Part shown: positions 25,257-32,730 of the stretch, one piece after another
How positions within the stretch are numbered: position 1 is the first letter of the stretch
Layout of the letters: each line of letters starts with the position of its first letter
Origin: CAVRCA01 sp963719345
Lineage (GTDB): Bacteria; Pseudomonadota; Alphaproteobacteria; Acetobacterales; Acetobacteraceae
Reading direction: 5' to 3'
NCBI GenBank assembly: GCA_963719345.1
Contig: CAVRCA010000005.1
Location: forward strand, 388,691-452,690
DNA length: 64,000 nt
The notes under the pieces: generated by a model
Seen by the model: only the letters and a program-made list of their open reading frames with translations
Database searches by the model: none
What the model was told of the DNA's origin: nothing
Program-made: the position numbers and the translations under genes

Positions 25257-25944
25257 CGCAGGCCTCCACGATCCAGGACGCAGGCGTGCCGCCGCGGCAG
25301 CGCAGCAGATCGAGCCGCCAGCGCGGGCGCGCGAGGCCCGGCGTGCCGGGCGCGTGCGGCAGCGGCGGCGGCGAGGCCAGGCTGCTCACCCGCCAGCGGG
25401 TCGCGGCGGCGTTCGGCTCGGCCAGCATCGGATCGTCGTGGCGGCGACTGCGCCGAAGCGCGAAACCCGGCACGCCCGACTGCTCGGCGGCGAGCTGCAG
25501 TCGGCGGGAGGCGGTCAGCGTCAGGCGGCCGGCAAGCTCGCCCACCACGCCGGCGAGCCCGCGATGGCGCAAGCCTTCCTCGATCACCAGCAGCGCCTGA
25601 GCCGATGTGCCGGCCTCGGCGTAGATCACCCGGTCCGGATGCAGGCCGACCCCGGCCAGGGCGGGGGCAAAGAAATCCCGTTGCTGCAGGACCCACAGAA
25701 CGGGGCCGCGGGACCGCGCCAGAATGCCGGCAATCAGCAGCGCGGCCGCGGCGCCGTGCTCGATCTCGGCTCCCGCACCGGCGACCTCGTGCAGGGCGCT
25801 GGTGCCCAAGCCCCCCTCCGGCAGCACGTCGTCGATGGCGCGAAGGCCAAAGGGGAGGAAAACGCGGCCCCGGCGCGGTGCGACCTGAAAGCGCGCGATC
25901 CGCTGACGAAGATCCGCGACGATGCCGGCCCGCTGATGCTCCAC
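25174..25944 (-). CDS. imuA: SOS mutagenesis accessory protein ImuA
   Basis: ImuA is a RecA-like accessory factor of the ImuB-DnaE2 mutasome. The protein shows LRQRIARFQVAPRRGRVFLP, FGLRAIDDVLPEGGLGTSAL, HEVAGAGAEIEHGAAAALLI and the Walker B-like segment GPVLWVLQQRDFFAPALAG. A longer frame starts with GTG at 25989, but that N-terminus (FFICSHPCSAG) falls on the LexA box. I therefore place the start at the GTG at 25944 (EHQRAGIVADLRQR), giving 256 residues, with AGGG about nine bases upstream. It heads the operon imuA-imuB-small ORF-dnaE2. Confidence 0.88.
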   Translation of the reverse strand: MEHQRAGIVADLRQRIARFQVAPRRGRVFLPFGLRAIDDVLPEGGLGTSALHEVAGAGAEIEHGAAAALLIAGILARSRGPVLWVLQQRDFFAPALAGVGLHPDRVIYAEAGTSAQALLVIEEGLRHRGLAGVVGELAGRLTLTASRRLQLAAEQSGVPGFALRRSRRHDDPMLAEPNAAATRWRVSSLASPPPLPHAPGTPGLARPRWRLDLLRCRGGTPASWIVEACDAKGRLHLAADLAHGSDQAPIRRHAAG

Positions 25945-25972
25945 TCGTCCCAGCCCTGCTGAACAGGGATGA

Positions 25973-25987
25973 GAACATATGAAGAAC
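25973..25987 (-). promoter_or_regulatory. LexA box of the imu operon (GTTC-N7-GTTC)
   Basis: On the minus strand the site is GTTCTTCATATGTTC, a perfect direct repeat of GTTC with a seven-base spacer, the consensus for alphaproteobacterial LexA. It lies 29-43 bases before the chosen imuA start. A further GAAC at 25961 on the plus strand has an eight-base spacing and is probably not a second half-site. Confidence 0.85.
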
Positions 25988-26051
25988 ACTACCTGAGAGT
26001 CGAGTCGGATTGAATGACTTAAGCGTGCTTTTAGGCCCTACCACTGCAACC

Positions 26052-26079
26052 GGGGGTGGGGAATCTGCCTCCCCAGCCC
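26052..26079 (-). terminator. Candidate hairpin between the binding-protein gene and imuA
   Basis: Minus-strand GGGCTGGGGA pairs with TCCCCACCCC around a GGCAGAT loop, 14 bases after the upstream binding-protein stop. There is no clear U-run. It would insulate the SOS operon from read-through. Confidence 0.4.
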
Positions 26080-26092
26080 AGTAATGGCCGGC

Positions 26093-27391
26093 CTACTTGC
26101 GGTAGATCCGTTCCGCCTGCCGCTGCGCCTGCTGCATAGCGTCCTTGGCGGACCGTGCGCCGGAAACGGCGGAGGCGAACATGTCGACCAGCACGAAATT
26201 GGCGAACACGGCCGCCGACGCCTGGTCGGGTGTGCGCGGCCAGGAGACCGAGCGCGTGTTGGTCGGCGCCCGCCCGAACGGCGCGATCTTCGGGTCGCTG
26301 CGCCAGACCGGGTTGTCGGCGAACGCTTTAAGGCTCTGTGCGATGAACCCGGCGGAGTTGGTGATCAGCGCCTCGTATTGCGGGCTTTCCATCAGGTAAG
26401 TCACCAAGGCTTTCGCCGCGTTCGGATATTTGCAGTAGGAAAGAATCACCATCGGGTCGACGCGGTTCTGCTCGGTTGCGCTGCCCACCGGCCCGATCGG
26501 CATGGCGGCATGATCCATGTCGGCCGCGATATCCGGCGCCGTCCGCTTCGCCTGGGTGTAGATCGAGATGCCGTTGTTGGTCAGCGAACACTGCCCGGCG
26601 ATGAACGCCTGGTTGTTGCTGATGTCGGTCCAGCCCATCACGCCGGAGGTCAGGGTCGGATACAGCGCCTGCGCGAACTCGATCGCCTGCTCGGTCTGCG
26701 GCGAGGCCAGCACCACGCGTCCGTCCTTGTCGGCGACCTGACCGCCGAACGCCCACAGCATCCAATAGGAAAAATTGTTGGCATCGTTCACGGCATGGCC
26801 GAAGGAGAAGCCGGCCGGCCGGCCGATCGCCTTCAATCCCTGGCACAGTTTCAAAAATCCCGCCGTGTCCGACGGCATCGTCTCGAACCCGGCCTCGTGC
26901 ATCCAGCTGATCCGGTAGTTGAGCAGCGAGCCGACGAGGAACACGGGAATGCAGATCCAGCGTGCGCCGTCGCGTCCGTAATCCTCGCAGACCGGGTACC
27001 AGCCGCCGTATTTCGACCCGAGATGCTCGGCGACATCGGTGACGTCCAGCAGCTTGTCGGGAAACAGATGGGCGGTGGTGTTCTGTGTCCAGACGATATC
27101 GGGGCCGGAGCCGACCTGCGCCGCGAGCGCCAGCTTGGAGACGAGATCATCCTGGTTGACGTTGATGATCTGCACATCCGTGCCGGTCGCGTGGGCAAAA
27201 GCGGCGACATGGGCGGCGGTGGTCTCGCCCTCCGCCGGCAGGAAGGTGGCGCCGCGCAGCAGCACCAGCTTGGCATCCTTCTCCGGCTTGAACGGCGTCT
27301 GCTGCGCCCAGGCGCGGGTCCAGTCCAGCAATGCGGGCGCGCCGAACGCGACGGCGGACGAGGCGAGCAGGGTGCGTCTCCTGAGAGCCAT
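26093..27391 (-). CDS. ABC transporter extracellular solute-binding protein (family 1), Tat-type signal
   Basis: A 432-residue periplasmic receptor resembling sugar or sugar-alcohol binding proteins. The N-terminus ALRRRTLLASSAVAFGAPAL is a twin-arginine signal ending at AWAQ. The mature part has VNQDDLVSKLALAAQVGSGP, DIVWTQNTTAHLFPDKLLDV, GRPAGFSFGHAVNDANNFSY and WMLWAFGGQVADKDG, matching the SBP_bac_1 fold. No permease or ATPase genes are adjacent, so it is an orphan receptor here. The ligand is unknown. It ends about 150 bases before the imu operon, separated by a hairpin. Confidence 0.88.
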   Translation of the reverse strand: MALRRRTLLASSAVAFGAPALLDWTRAWAQQTPFKPEKDAKLVLLRGATFLPAEGETTAAHVAAFAHATGTDVQIINVNQDDLVSKLALAAQVGSGPDIVWTQNTTAHLFPDKLLDVTDVAEHLGSKYGGWYPVCEDYGRDGARWICIPVFLVGSLLNYRISWMHEAGFETMPSDTAGFLKLCQGLKAIGRPAGFSFGHAVNDANNFSYWMLWAFGGQVADKDGRVVLASPQTEQAIEFAQALYPTLTSGVMGWTDISNNQAFIAGQCSLTNNGISIYTQAKRTAPDIAADMDHAAMPIGPVGSATEQNRVDPMVILSYCKYPNAAKALVTYLMESPQYEALITNSAGFIAQSLKAFADNPVWRSDPKIAPFGRAPTNTRSVSWPRTPDQASAAVFANFVLVDMFASAVSGARSAKDAMQQAQRQAERIYRK

Positions 27392-27442
27392 GGTGCGTTC
27401 CTCCCCGTTTTCGTTTGACGCGCGCCCAAGCCTACATCGGAT

Positions 27443-27862
27443 TTACTCGTCGGTGCGGCTGCTGCGCTGGCGCTTGACGTCGGATCGCCGGCTTTTGGCG
27501 TCGAGGCGGCGACGACGCGAGGCGTTGGTCGGATTGGTCGGCCGGCGCGGGACCGGCGCGGGTTCGGCGTGCCGGATGAGTTCGCACAATGTTTCAAGCG
27601 CGGCCTGCCGGTTGCGCTCCTGGGTGCGATGCTGGCGGGCGGTGAGAACCAGGATTCCGTCAGCGGTCAGCCGCCTCCCGGCCAGCCGGCGCAGCCGCGC
27701 TTTCACCGCGTCGGGGAGCGATGGCGAGTTTCCGGCATCGAACCGGAGTTGGACCGCCGTCGAAACCTTGTTGACGTTCTGGCCGCCCGGACCGGACGCC
27801 CGGATAAAAGTTTCGGTGATCTCGCTCTCGTCGAGGCTGATGCGGTCGGAAATGCGGATCAT
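27443..27862 (-). CDS. arfB: Alternative ribosome-rescue factor ArfB (peptidyl-tRNA hydrolase domain)
   Basis: ArfB enters ribosomes stalled without a stop codon and hydrolyses the peptidyl-tRNA. The 139-residue protein has the RF1/RF2-like GGQ motif at 26-28 (FIRASGPGGQNVNKVSTAVQ), followed by LRRLAGRRLTADGILVLTAR and a strongly basic tail (RRRRLDAKSRRSDVKRQRSS) that would occupy the mRNA channel. I used the ATG at 27862 (MIRISDRISL), where family similarity begins; the upstream extension runs through the palindromic repeat. It lies downstream of the GST gene on the same strand. Confidence 0.93.
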   Translation of the reverse strand: MIRISDRISLDESEITETFIRASGPGGQNVNKVSTAVQLRFDAGNSPSLPDAVKARLRRLAGRRLTADGILVLTARQHRTQERNRQAALETLCELIRHAEPAPVPRRPTNPTNASRRRRLDAKSRRSDVKRQRSSRTDE

Positions 27863-27870
27863 GCGACGGA

Positions 27871-27937
27871 CCCTCACCCCGACCCTCTCCCGGCGAGAGA
27901 GAAAAGGCCCTCCCTTCGGGAGAGGGTTGGGTGAGGG
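27871..27937. repeat. Intergenic palindromic repeat (CCCTCACCC...GGGTGAGGG type)
   Basis: CCCTCACCCCGACCCTCTCC and GGGAGAGGGTTGGGTGAGGG form a long imperfect stem around an inner GGCGAGAGAGAAAAGG loop. This is a widespread proteobacterial interspersed palindrome of the REP/RIME kind. It sits between the GST gene and arfB, on whose mRNA it would fold directly upstream of the start codon. Confidence 0.8.
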
Positions 27938-27951
27938 CGCTTCCTGTAGCT

Positions 27952-28674
27952 CTACGCCGGTGCCGGCCGGGCGCGCTGGTTGTAGAGCATCTTGGCCCGC
28001 CGTTCCTGTTCCTCGGGCGGCAGTTTGGACACATCCTGCGACAGGTCCGCACCCACCGCCATGCCGCGCTGCACGGCCGGACGGCTGCCGACCTCCTCGA
28101 GCCATCGGGAAAAATACTTGAACTCGCCGATGTCCTGGCCCTGCGCCTGCCAGTTCACCGACCACGGATAGCAGATCATGTCGGCGATCGTGTACTCGTC
28201 ACCGGCGATGTAGCGCCGATCGTAGAGCCGGTTGTTCAGCACGCCATACAACCGGTTCGCCTCGTCGGTGAAGCGTCGTACCGCATAGGACTGGTCGCCC
28301 TGCTTGTCGCCGAGCCGGCGGAAGTGGCCGCACTCGCCGAGCTTGGGCCCCTGGTTCGCCATCTGCCAGATCACCCATTGCGTCACCTCGGTCCGGCGGC
28401 GCACGTCGCGCGGCAGGAACTTTTCCACCTTGTCGGCGAGGTACAGCATGATCGCGCCGGATTCGAACACGCTGATCGGCGGGCCGCCATCGGCCGGGGC
28501 GTGATCGACCAGCACCGGCATCCGGTGGTTCGGATTGAGCTTCAGGAATTCGTCGGTGAACTGATCGCCGCGGCCGATGTTGCACGGCACGATTTTGTAA
28601 TCGAGGCCGCACTCCTCCAGCAGGATGGTGACTTTTTTGCCGTTCGGCGTCGGCCAGAAATGCACGTCAAGCAT
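27952..28674 (-). CDS. Glutathione S-transferase family protein
   Basis: A 240-residue cytoplasmic protein of the YghU/YfcG-like GST branch. The thioredoxin-fold N-terminal domain starts MLDVHFWPTPNGKKVTILLE and continues NPNHRMPVLVDHAPADGGPP and VFESGAIMLYLADKVEKFLP, including the cis-Pro and the Glu-Ser that bind glutathione. The C-terminal helical domain has WVIWQMANQGPKLGECGHFR and YIAGDEYTIADMICYPWS with the N-capping motif. The ATG at 28674 is preceded by GGGGGAA; a longer frame to 28716 adds only basic residues. It may act in redox or disulfide metabolism. Confidence 0.91.
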   Translation of the reverse strand: MLDVHFWPTPNGKKVTILLEECGLDYKIVPCNIGRGDQFTDEFLKLNPNHRMPVLVDHAPADGGPPISVFESGAIMLYLADKVEKFLPRDVRRRTEVTQWVIWQMANQGPKLGECGHFRRLGDKQGDQSYAVRRFTDEANRLYGVLNNRLYDRRYIAGDEYTIADMICYPWSVNWQAQGQDIGEFKYFSRWLEEVGSRPAVQRGMAVGADLSQDVSKLPPEEQERRAKMLYNQRARPAPA

Positions 28675-28702
28675 CGAACGTTTCCCCCTTGTGCGTTTCC
28701 GG

Positions 28703-29629
28703 TCAGTCCTCGGCAATGATGCGGCGTAGCCGCTCCCGCTCCACCTTGATCGAGACGCCGGCGCGCTCCTGCTGCAGCAGCATCGCCGAGCGCGAATCGC
28801 GGTCGCCCCAGCCGCGATTGAACGCCTCCGTCATGTCGGCCATCGCCATCTCGGCAATGCGCATCGGCACCTTGTATTCGCGTGCCAACGCGGTCGCGAG
28901 CGTGACGTCCTTGTGCGCGAGTTTCAAAGCGAAGGCGGGCGGTTCGTACTCGCCGGACAGGAACTGGTCGGCAAGCCGGTCGAACAGCCGCCGGCGGCCG
29001 AGTGCGCCCTGGCGCACCGCCTCGAACAGGGAGCCCGGTTCCAGCCCCGCTTTCACCCCCATCGTGAACACCTCGGCCAGCGCGGTCTGCACGGCGTAGC
29101 CGGCCATGTTGTGCACCAGCTTGGCGATCGAGCCCGCGCCGATCGGGCCGATATAGCGCGCCTGATCGCTGAACCCGTCGAGTACCTTCTTGTGGCGCTG
29201 GAACATCTGCTCGTCGCCGCCGACCCAGATCGCCATCTTGCCGCTCTCGGCTCCTGCAGGTCCGCCGCTCACCGGCGCGTCGAGCATGGATTTGTTCTGC
29301 TCGGCGAACACGGCGTTGAGACGGCGTACCAGCGTCGGCGAGTTGGTCGACAGGTCGAAATACGCACCGCCGGCTTTCAGGCCTTCGAGGATGCCGTCCG
29401 GCCCGAGCGCCACCGCTTCAACCTCGGGCGGCCCGGGTAGCGAGGTGAACACGATGTCCACCTGCTCGGCGACCGCGCGCGGCGAGTCGGCCCAGATCGC
29501 CCCGGCGGCGAGGTGCCGCTCGGCGGCGGCACGGCGCATGTCGTGGACCACTAGGGAAAACCCGGATTTCTGCAAGTTGGCGGCCATGTGGGCCCCCATC
29601 GTGCCGAGACCGATGAATCCGACCTTCAT
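28703..29629 (-). CDS. NAD(P)-dependent beta-hydroxyacid dehydrogenase
   Basis: A 308-residue member of the 3-hydroxyisobutyrate dehydrogenase family, which oxidises beta-hydroxyacids with NAD(P). The N-terminal Rossmann loop is MKVGFIGLGTMGAHMAANLQ. The substrate-binding motif DAPVSGGPAGAESGKMAIWV is intact, and the catalytic Lys lies in GSIAKLVHNMAGYAVQTAL. The C-terminal helical domain ends LLQQERAGVSIKVERERLRR. GGGAGA is six bases before the ATG at 29629. Neighbours on the same strand are a CMD protein upstream and the GST downstream. The exact substrate is unknown. Confidence 0.92.
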   Translation of the reverse strand: MKVGFIGLGTMGAHMAANLQKSGFSLVVHDMRRAAAERHLAAGAIWADSPRAVAEQVDIVFTSLPGPPEVEAVALGPDGILEGLKAGGAYFDLSTNSPTLVRRLNAVFAEQNKSMLDAPVSGGPAGAESGKMAIWVGGDEQMFQRHKKVLDGFSDQARYIGPIGAGSIAKLVHNMAGYAVQTALAEVFTMGVKAGLEPGSLFEAVRQGALGRRRLFDRLADQFLSGEYEPPAFALKLAHKDVTLATALAREYKVPMRIAEMAMADMTEAFNRGWGDRDSRSAMLLQQERAGVSIKVERERLRRIIAED

Positions 29630-29648
29630 GGCGCTCTCTCCCAAAAAC

Positions 29649-29975
29649 TCACTCGTTTTCTTCGAACACGCCCTTCGCCACCCCGGCCGCCGTCATCGCC
29701 GCCGGCCAGCCGGCGTAGAACGCGACATGGGTGATCATCTCGGAGAGCTCTTCCTTGCTCAGCCCGTTGTGCAGCGCGCGGCCGAGATGGCCTTTCAGCT
29801 GCTCCGGCCGGTAGGTCGCGACGAGCACGGCGCAGGTGATCAGGCTGCGGTCCCGCTTCGAGAGTTCCGGCCGCTCCCAGATATCGCCGAACAGCCATTT
29901 CTCGGTGGCCTCGATCAGCTTGGGAACGGTGTCGCGGACCTTGTCGCGTGCTTCGCTGGTGGGTGCCTTGGCCAT
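29649..29975 (-). CDS. Carboxymuconolactone decarboxylase family protein
   Basis: A 108-residue CMD-fold protein: VPKLIEATEKWLFGDIWERP, LSKRDRSLITCAVLVATYRP, EQLKGHLGRALHNGLSKEEL and EMITHVAFYAGWPAAMTAAG. The single Cys and absence of a CxxC motif place it with gamma-carboxymuconolactone decarboxylase-like proteins and not AhpD peroxidases. The real reaction is not predictable from the sequence. GGGAGG precedes the ATG at 29975. It lies 20 bases upstream of the beta-hydroxyacid dehydrogenase and is likely co-transcribed with it. Confidence 0.9.
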   Translation of the reverse strand: MAKAPTSEARDKVRDTVPKLIEATEKWLFGDIWERPELSKRDRSLITCAVLVATYRPEQLKGHLGRALHNGLSKEELSEMITHVAFYAGWPAAMTAAGVAKGVFEENE

Positions 29976-30086
29976 GTCGGGTCCTCCCTGGTTCGTTGCG
30001 AGAGGAAGCCTACAGCGTTGCGCCGCGCCGGTCACGTCCGGGTGGACGTCGCCCCAGAAGGCAGGCCGCCGACTCCCAGGGCGTTA

Positions 30087-31430
30087 TCAGCGCAGCGCCA
30101 GCAGATTGCCCTCGTTTGTAACGAACAGCGCGGTGCTGCGGGCGACGATCGGTCCGCACGCCGCCGATCCGGCCAAGCTCTGCCGCCGCACGATCTCGCC
30201 GCTGACGGGATCGAGCGTAAGCACCTGCTGGTTCGTCCCAGCCACCAGCAGCTTTTTGCCGGCGAGGACGGGACCGAACCAGAAGATCGGGTCGCTCTGG
30301 TCCTTCTCATTCTGCCAGCGGGGCAGGTCACTGACCCAGGCGATCCGCCCATCCTGACACCGCACTGCCGCGATCTGCTGATCGGTCGAGATCACGAACA
30401 GCCAGTCGCCTGCGACCCAGGGCATGTTCTCACCGGCGACTTGCCGCTCCCACAAGCGGCGGCCGGACCGAAGGTCCAGCGCCACCATGAGGCCACCCAG
30501 TCCGATCGCGTGAACCCGTCCGTCGGCGATGACCGGTAACCCTTTCACGCTGGCGACGTCGCCCACGTTGTTGCGCCCATGCCCCGACGCGAGATTGTCG
30601 GTCCAGGCAACCCCGCCGGTATCACTGCGGAGCGCGGACAGCTCGCCGGAGCCGAAGCCGGCGACCACCAGTCCATCGGAATAGGCGGGCGCCGGCTGGC
30701 CCAACATGCCGGTCTGCGAGCTTGCCGCCTGATAACGCCAGAGCTGGCGGCCGTCGTCGGTTGCGAAGGCTCGAAGCTCGTCCTCCAGCGTCACGACGAA
30801 CAGGCGACCTTCGGCGACGAGAGGAGCCGACCGGGCGGGGGCGTCGATGGTCTTGCGCCAACGCTCGGTTCCGCGCGCCGCATCGTAGGCGACCAGCTCG
30901 CGCAAGCCGTTCACCGCATAGAGCACGCCCGCCTCGACCGCGACCCCGCCTCCGACATTCGTGCTGTCGTCATCCTTGTCCTTGGTGTCGGCGCGCCAGC
31001 GGCGTCGGCCCGTTTGCAAGTCGAACGCCATGACGACCGCATTCGGATTGATCGTGGTGACGACGTCGTCGGCGACGACCGGCGTCGACAGGATCTTTTG
31101 CCGGTAGCCTCCGCCTTCACCGATGCTGCTTTGCCAAGCGAACATCGGCCGTTCGCCCAGCGCCAAAGATCCGAGCGAATGAGCCGGGTTGCCGCCTGCC
31201 TGTGCCCAGGCCGGATTTTCCGCCGGGTCGGGCAAGGTGACGCGGAGGTCGCTGTCGCCGCTGTCCGCCTTGAGCCCGCCCGAGTCGGCGAGCACCAATT
31301 CGCGTTTGCCGGGCAGGCGGGGCTTGTGTTCGGAAAACCAGTCATCGAACCAGCTGCATCCGGCGAGGGCGAGGGGCAGAAGCAGGGTTGAGCGGCGGCC
31401 AATGCCGCGTCGACGGCTTCCGGTGGGCAT
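30087..31430 (-). CDS. bamB: Outer-membrane assembly lipoprotein BamB
   Basis: BamB is a lipoprotein of the BAM complex that inserts beta-barrel proteins into the outer membrane. The 447-residue protein has a lipoprotein signal with the lipobox Cys at 25 (LLLPLALAGC). PQQ-like beta-propeller blades follow, visible as repeated W-R/A motifs: AFDLQTGRRRWRADT, AYDAARGTERWRKTID, AFATDDGRQLWRYQA, ALDLRSGRRLWERQV, TLDPVSGEIVRRQ. It follows the YfgM-like gene by three bases, the same order seen in many proteobacteria. In those genomes der/engA often follows; here a CMD-family gene does. Confidence 0.93.
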   Translation of the reverse strand: MPTGSRRRGIGRRSTLLLPLALAGCSWFDDWFSEHKPRLPGKRELVLADSGGLKADSGDSDLRVTLPDPAENPAWAQAGGNPAHSLGSLALGERPMFAWQSSIGEGGGYRQKILSTPVVADDVVTTINPNAVVMAFDLQTGRRRWRADTKDKDDDSTNVGGGVAVEAGVLYAVNGLRELVAYDAARGTERWRKTIDAPARSAPLVAEGRLFVVTLEDELRAFATDDGRQLWRYQAASSQTGMLGQPAPAYSDGLVVAGFGSGELSALRSDTGGVAWTDNLASGHGRNNVGDVASVKGLPVIADGRVHAIGLGGLMVALDLRSGRRLWERQVAGENMPWVAGDWLFVISTDQQIAAVRCQDGRIAWVSDLPRWQNEKDQSDPIFWFGPVLAGKKLLVAGTNQQVLTLDPVSGEIVRRQSLAGSAACGPIVARSTALFVTNEGNLLALR

Positions 31431-31433
31431 CCG

Positions 31434-32096
31434 CTACCCTCCGAGCCGGGTCAGCATCGCGCCGGCACGATTGCGGACCCCTTCCGACGCCGCCGCGTCC
31501 TGGGAGAGCTGCCGAAAGATGACGACGGCCGCATCATGCTGCCCGGTTCGGACGTCCAGCAACGCCCGCGCCTCAAGCGCCAGCGGGCGCAACGGAGCGT
31601 TCGGCTCGTCCAACGTCTTGAGCGCCTCGCTCAGAGGGGCCGGATCACCGGCATCGATCTGGCGCTCGACCCAGGAAAGCCGGGCCACTTGCCTGATGAA
31701 AGGATCGGCCGAGGAATCCCGCGCGAGCTGATCGAGCAGACGCAAGGCCTCCGCAGGGTCGCCCGCATCGGCTGCGGCCGCCGCGGCCCGCAGCCGGGCC
31801 AAACTGGCGTAGCCGGCCGGCGCGTCTCCGGAGAGCTTGTCGAGAGCGGCACGCATCCCGGGCTGCACTGCAGCATCCGTTGCCGCCGGCGCGTCTGCCT
31901 CGCGCGTTGCGGCTAGATACGCGTTCGCCGCCGCCAAGTCTCGCCGTTGCTCCCACCATCCCCAGCTCTGCCAGCCCGCGACGGCGACCACAACCAGCAC
32001 GGTGAGCAGGACAATCAGCGCACCATATTGCCTGGCGAACTTCTTGGCTCGTTCGGCCCGGAGGTCCTCTTCGACCTCGTCGAAAATATCAACCAC
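31434..32096 (-). CDS. YfgM-like membrane-anchored TPR protein
   Basis: A 220-residue protein with a short cytoplasmic N-terminus (DIFDEVEEDLRAERAKKFAR), one transmembrane helix at about 26-42 (ALIVLLTVLVVVAVAG) and a periplasmic helical domain with TPR-like repeats (YASLARLRAAAAAADAGDPA, EALRLLDQLARDSSADPFIR). YfgM-type proteins are ancillary to the SecYEG translocon and periplasmic chaperones. The start is a GTG at 32096 with GAGAGA upstream; the longer frame from 32234 has no family similarity. It is directly upstream of bamB, supporting an envelope-biogenesis pair. Confidence 0.87.
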   Translation of the reverse strand: MVDIFDEVEEDLRAERAKKFARQYGALIVLLTVLVVVAVAGWQSWGWWEQRRDLAAANAYLAATREADAPAATDAAVQPGMRAALDKLSGDAPAGYASLARLRAAAAAADAGDPAEALRLLDQLARDSSADPFIRQVARLSWVERQIDAGDPAPLSEALKTLDEPNAPLRPLALEARALLDVRTGQHDAAVVIFRQLSQDAAASEGVRNRAGAMLTRLGG

Positions 32097-32318
32097 GCAA
32101 TCTCTCGTTATGGGCCGTTTGCAGCAGGTCGGCTGGGCCGGCGGACCATAGCGGCGGCAACTCCCTTGAGCAAACGAGGCGTTGCTGGGTCGCCGCCGGT
32201 GGAATGCCGCCAGGGCGACACCCGGGGTTGACACAAATTGTTAAGCCCGCAGGCACATCCTCCGGAGGCTGCCAGAGACTTTCCCTGGGTTGCTCGGTCT
32301 GCGCACAAGGAGCGTCGG

Positions 32319-32705
32319 ATGCGCCGGTTGCTGCCATTTCTTATTGCAGTACCGGCTGCGGGCCTGCTGGCGGGTTGCGAAGCGGCCGGTGAGGCGAGCG
32401 GCGCATTCTTGGCCGCAAATGCGGCCGCCATCCCGGTCATTCACCGGACTCCCATCGATTTGGTGTGGTCGACGATAACGGGGCGCGACTGCTCCGTCGT
32501 GCGGCTGGACCGACTGCAAAGCTACTGTCGTCCGATCGAGCCGCCGCCGGCACCGCCGCCCTATTGCACCCGCACTCTTGGAACCGTCGATTGCTGGCGT
32601 GACCCGGCCAAGTACACGGGCCTGCCGCCGCAAGTGGCGGACGGACCTCCCGGCCTGACACCGGCCCAGGAGGCAAACCGCAGCGCACCGTGGTCGCCGC
32701 TGTAG
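32319..32705 (+). CDS. Small lipoprotein of unknown function
   Basis: A 128-residue predicted lipoprotein: MRRLLPFLIAVPAAGLLAGC places the modified Cys at 20. The mature part has PVIHRTPIDLVWSTITGRDC, a conserved-looking DCSVVRLDRLQSYCR segment, and a second Cys pair in PPPYCTRTLGTVDCW; four such cysteines could form two disulfides. A Pro-rich linker lies between them. AAGGAG is seven bases before the ATG. It is divergent from the yfgM-bamB operon and converges with the ABC exporter. I recognise no named family. Confidence 0.8.
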   Translation: MRRLLPFLIAVPAAGLLAGCEAAGEASGAFLAANAAAIPVIHRTPIDLVWSTITGRDCSVVRLDRLQSYCRPIEPPPAPPPYCTRTLGTVDCWRDPAKYTGLPPQVADGPPGLTPAQEANRSAPWSPL

Positions 32706-32730
32706 CGGCGATGCTCCGCAGCGACGATCG

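Noticed and set aside
25961..25976. Second LexA box
   Set aside because: The GAAC half-sites are separated by eight rather than seven bases.
23502..25982. 826-codon open frame antisense to imuB and imuA
   Set aside because: Same reason: low-complexity antisense translation with no recognisable motif, opposite intact imu genes.
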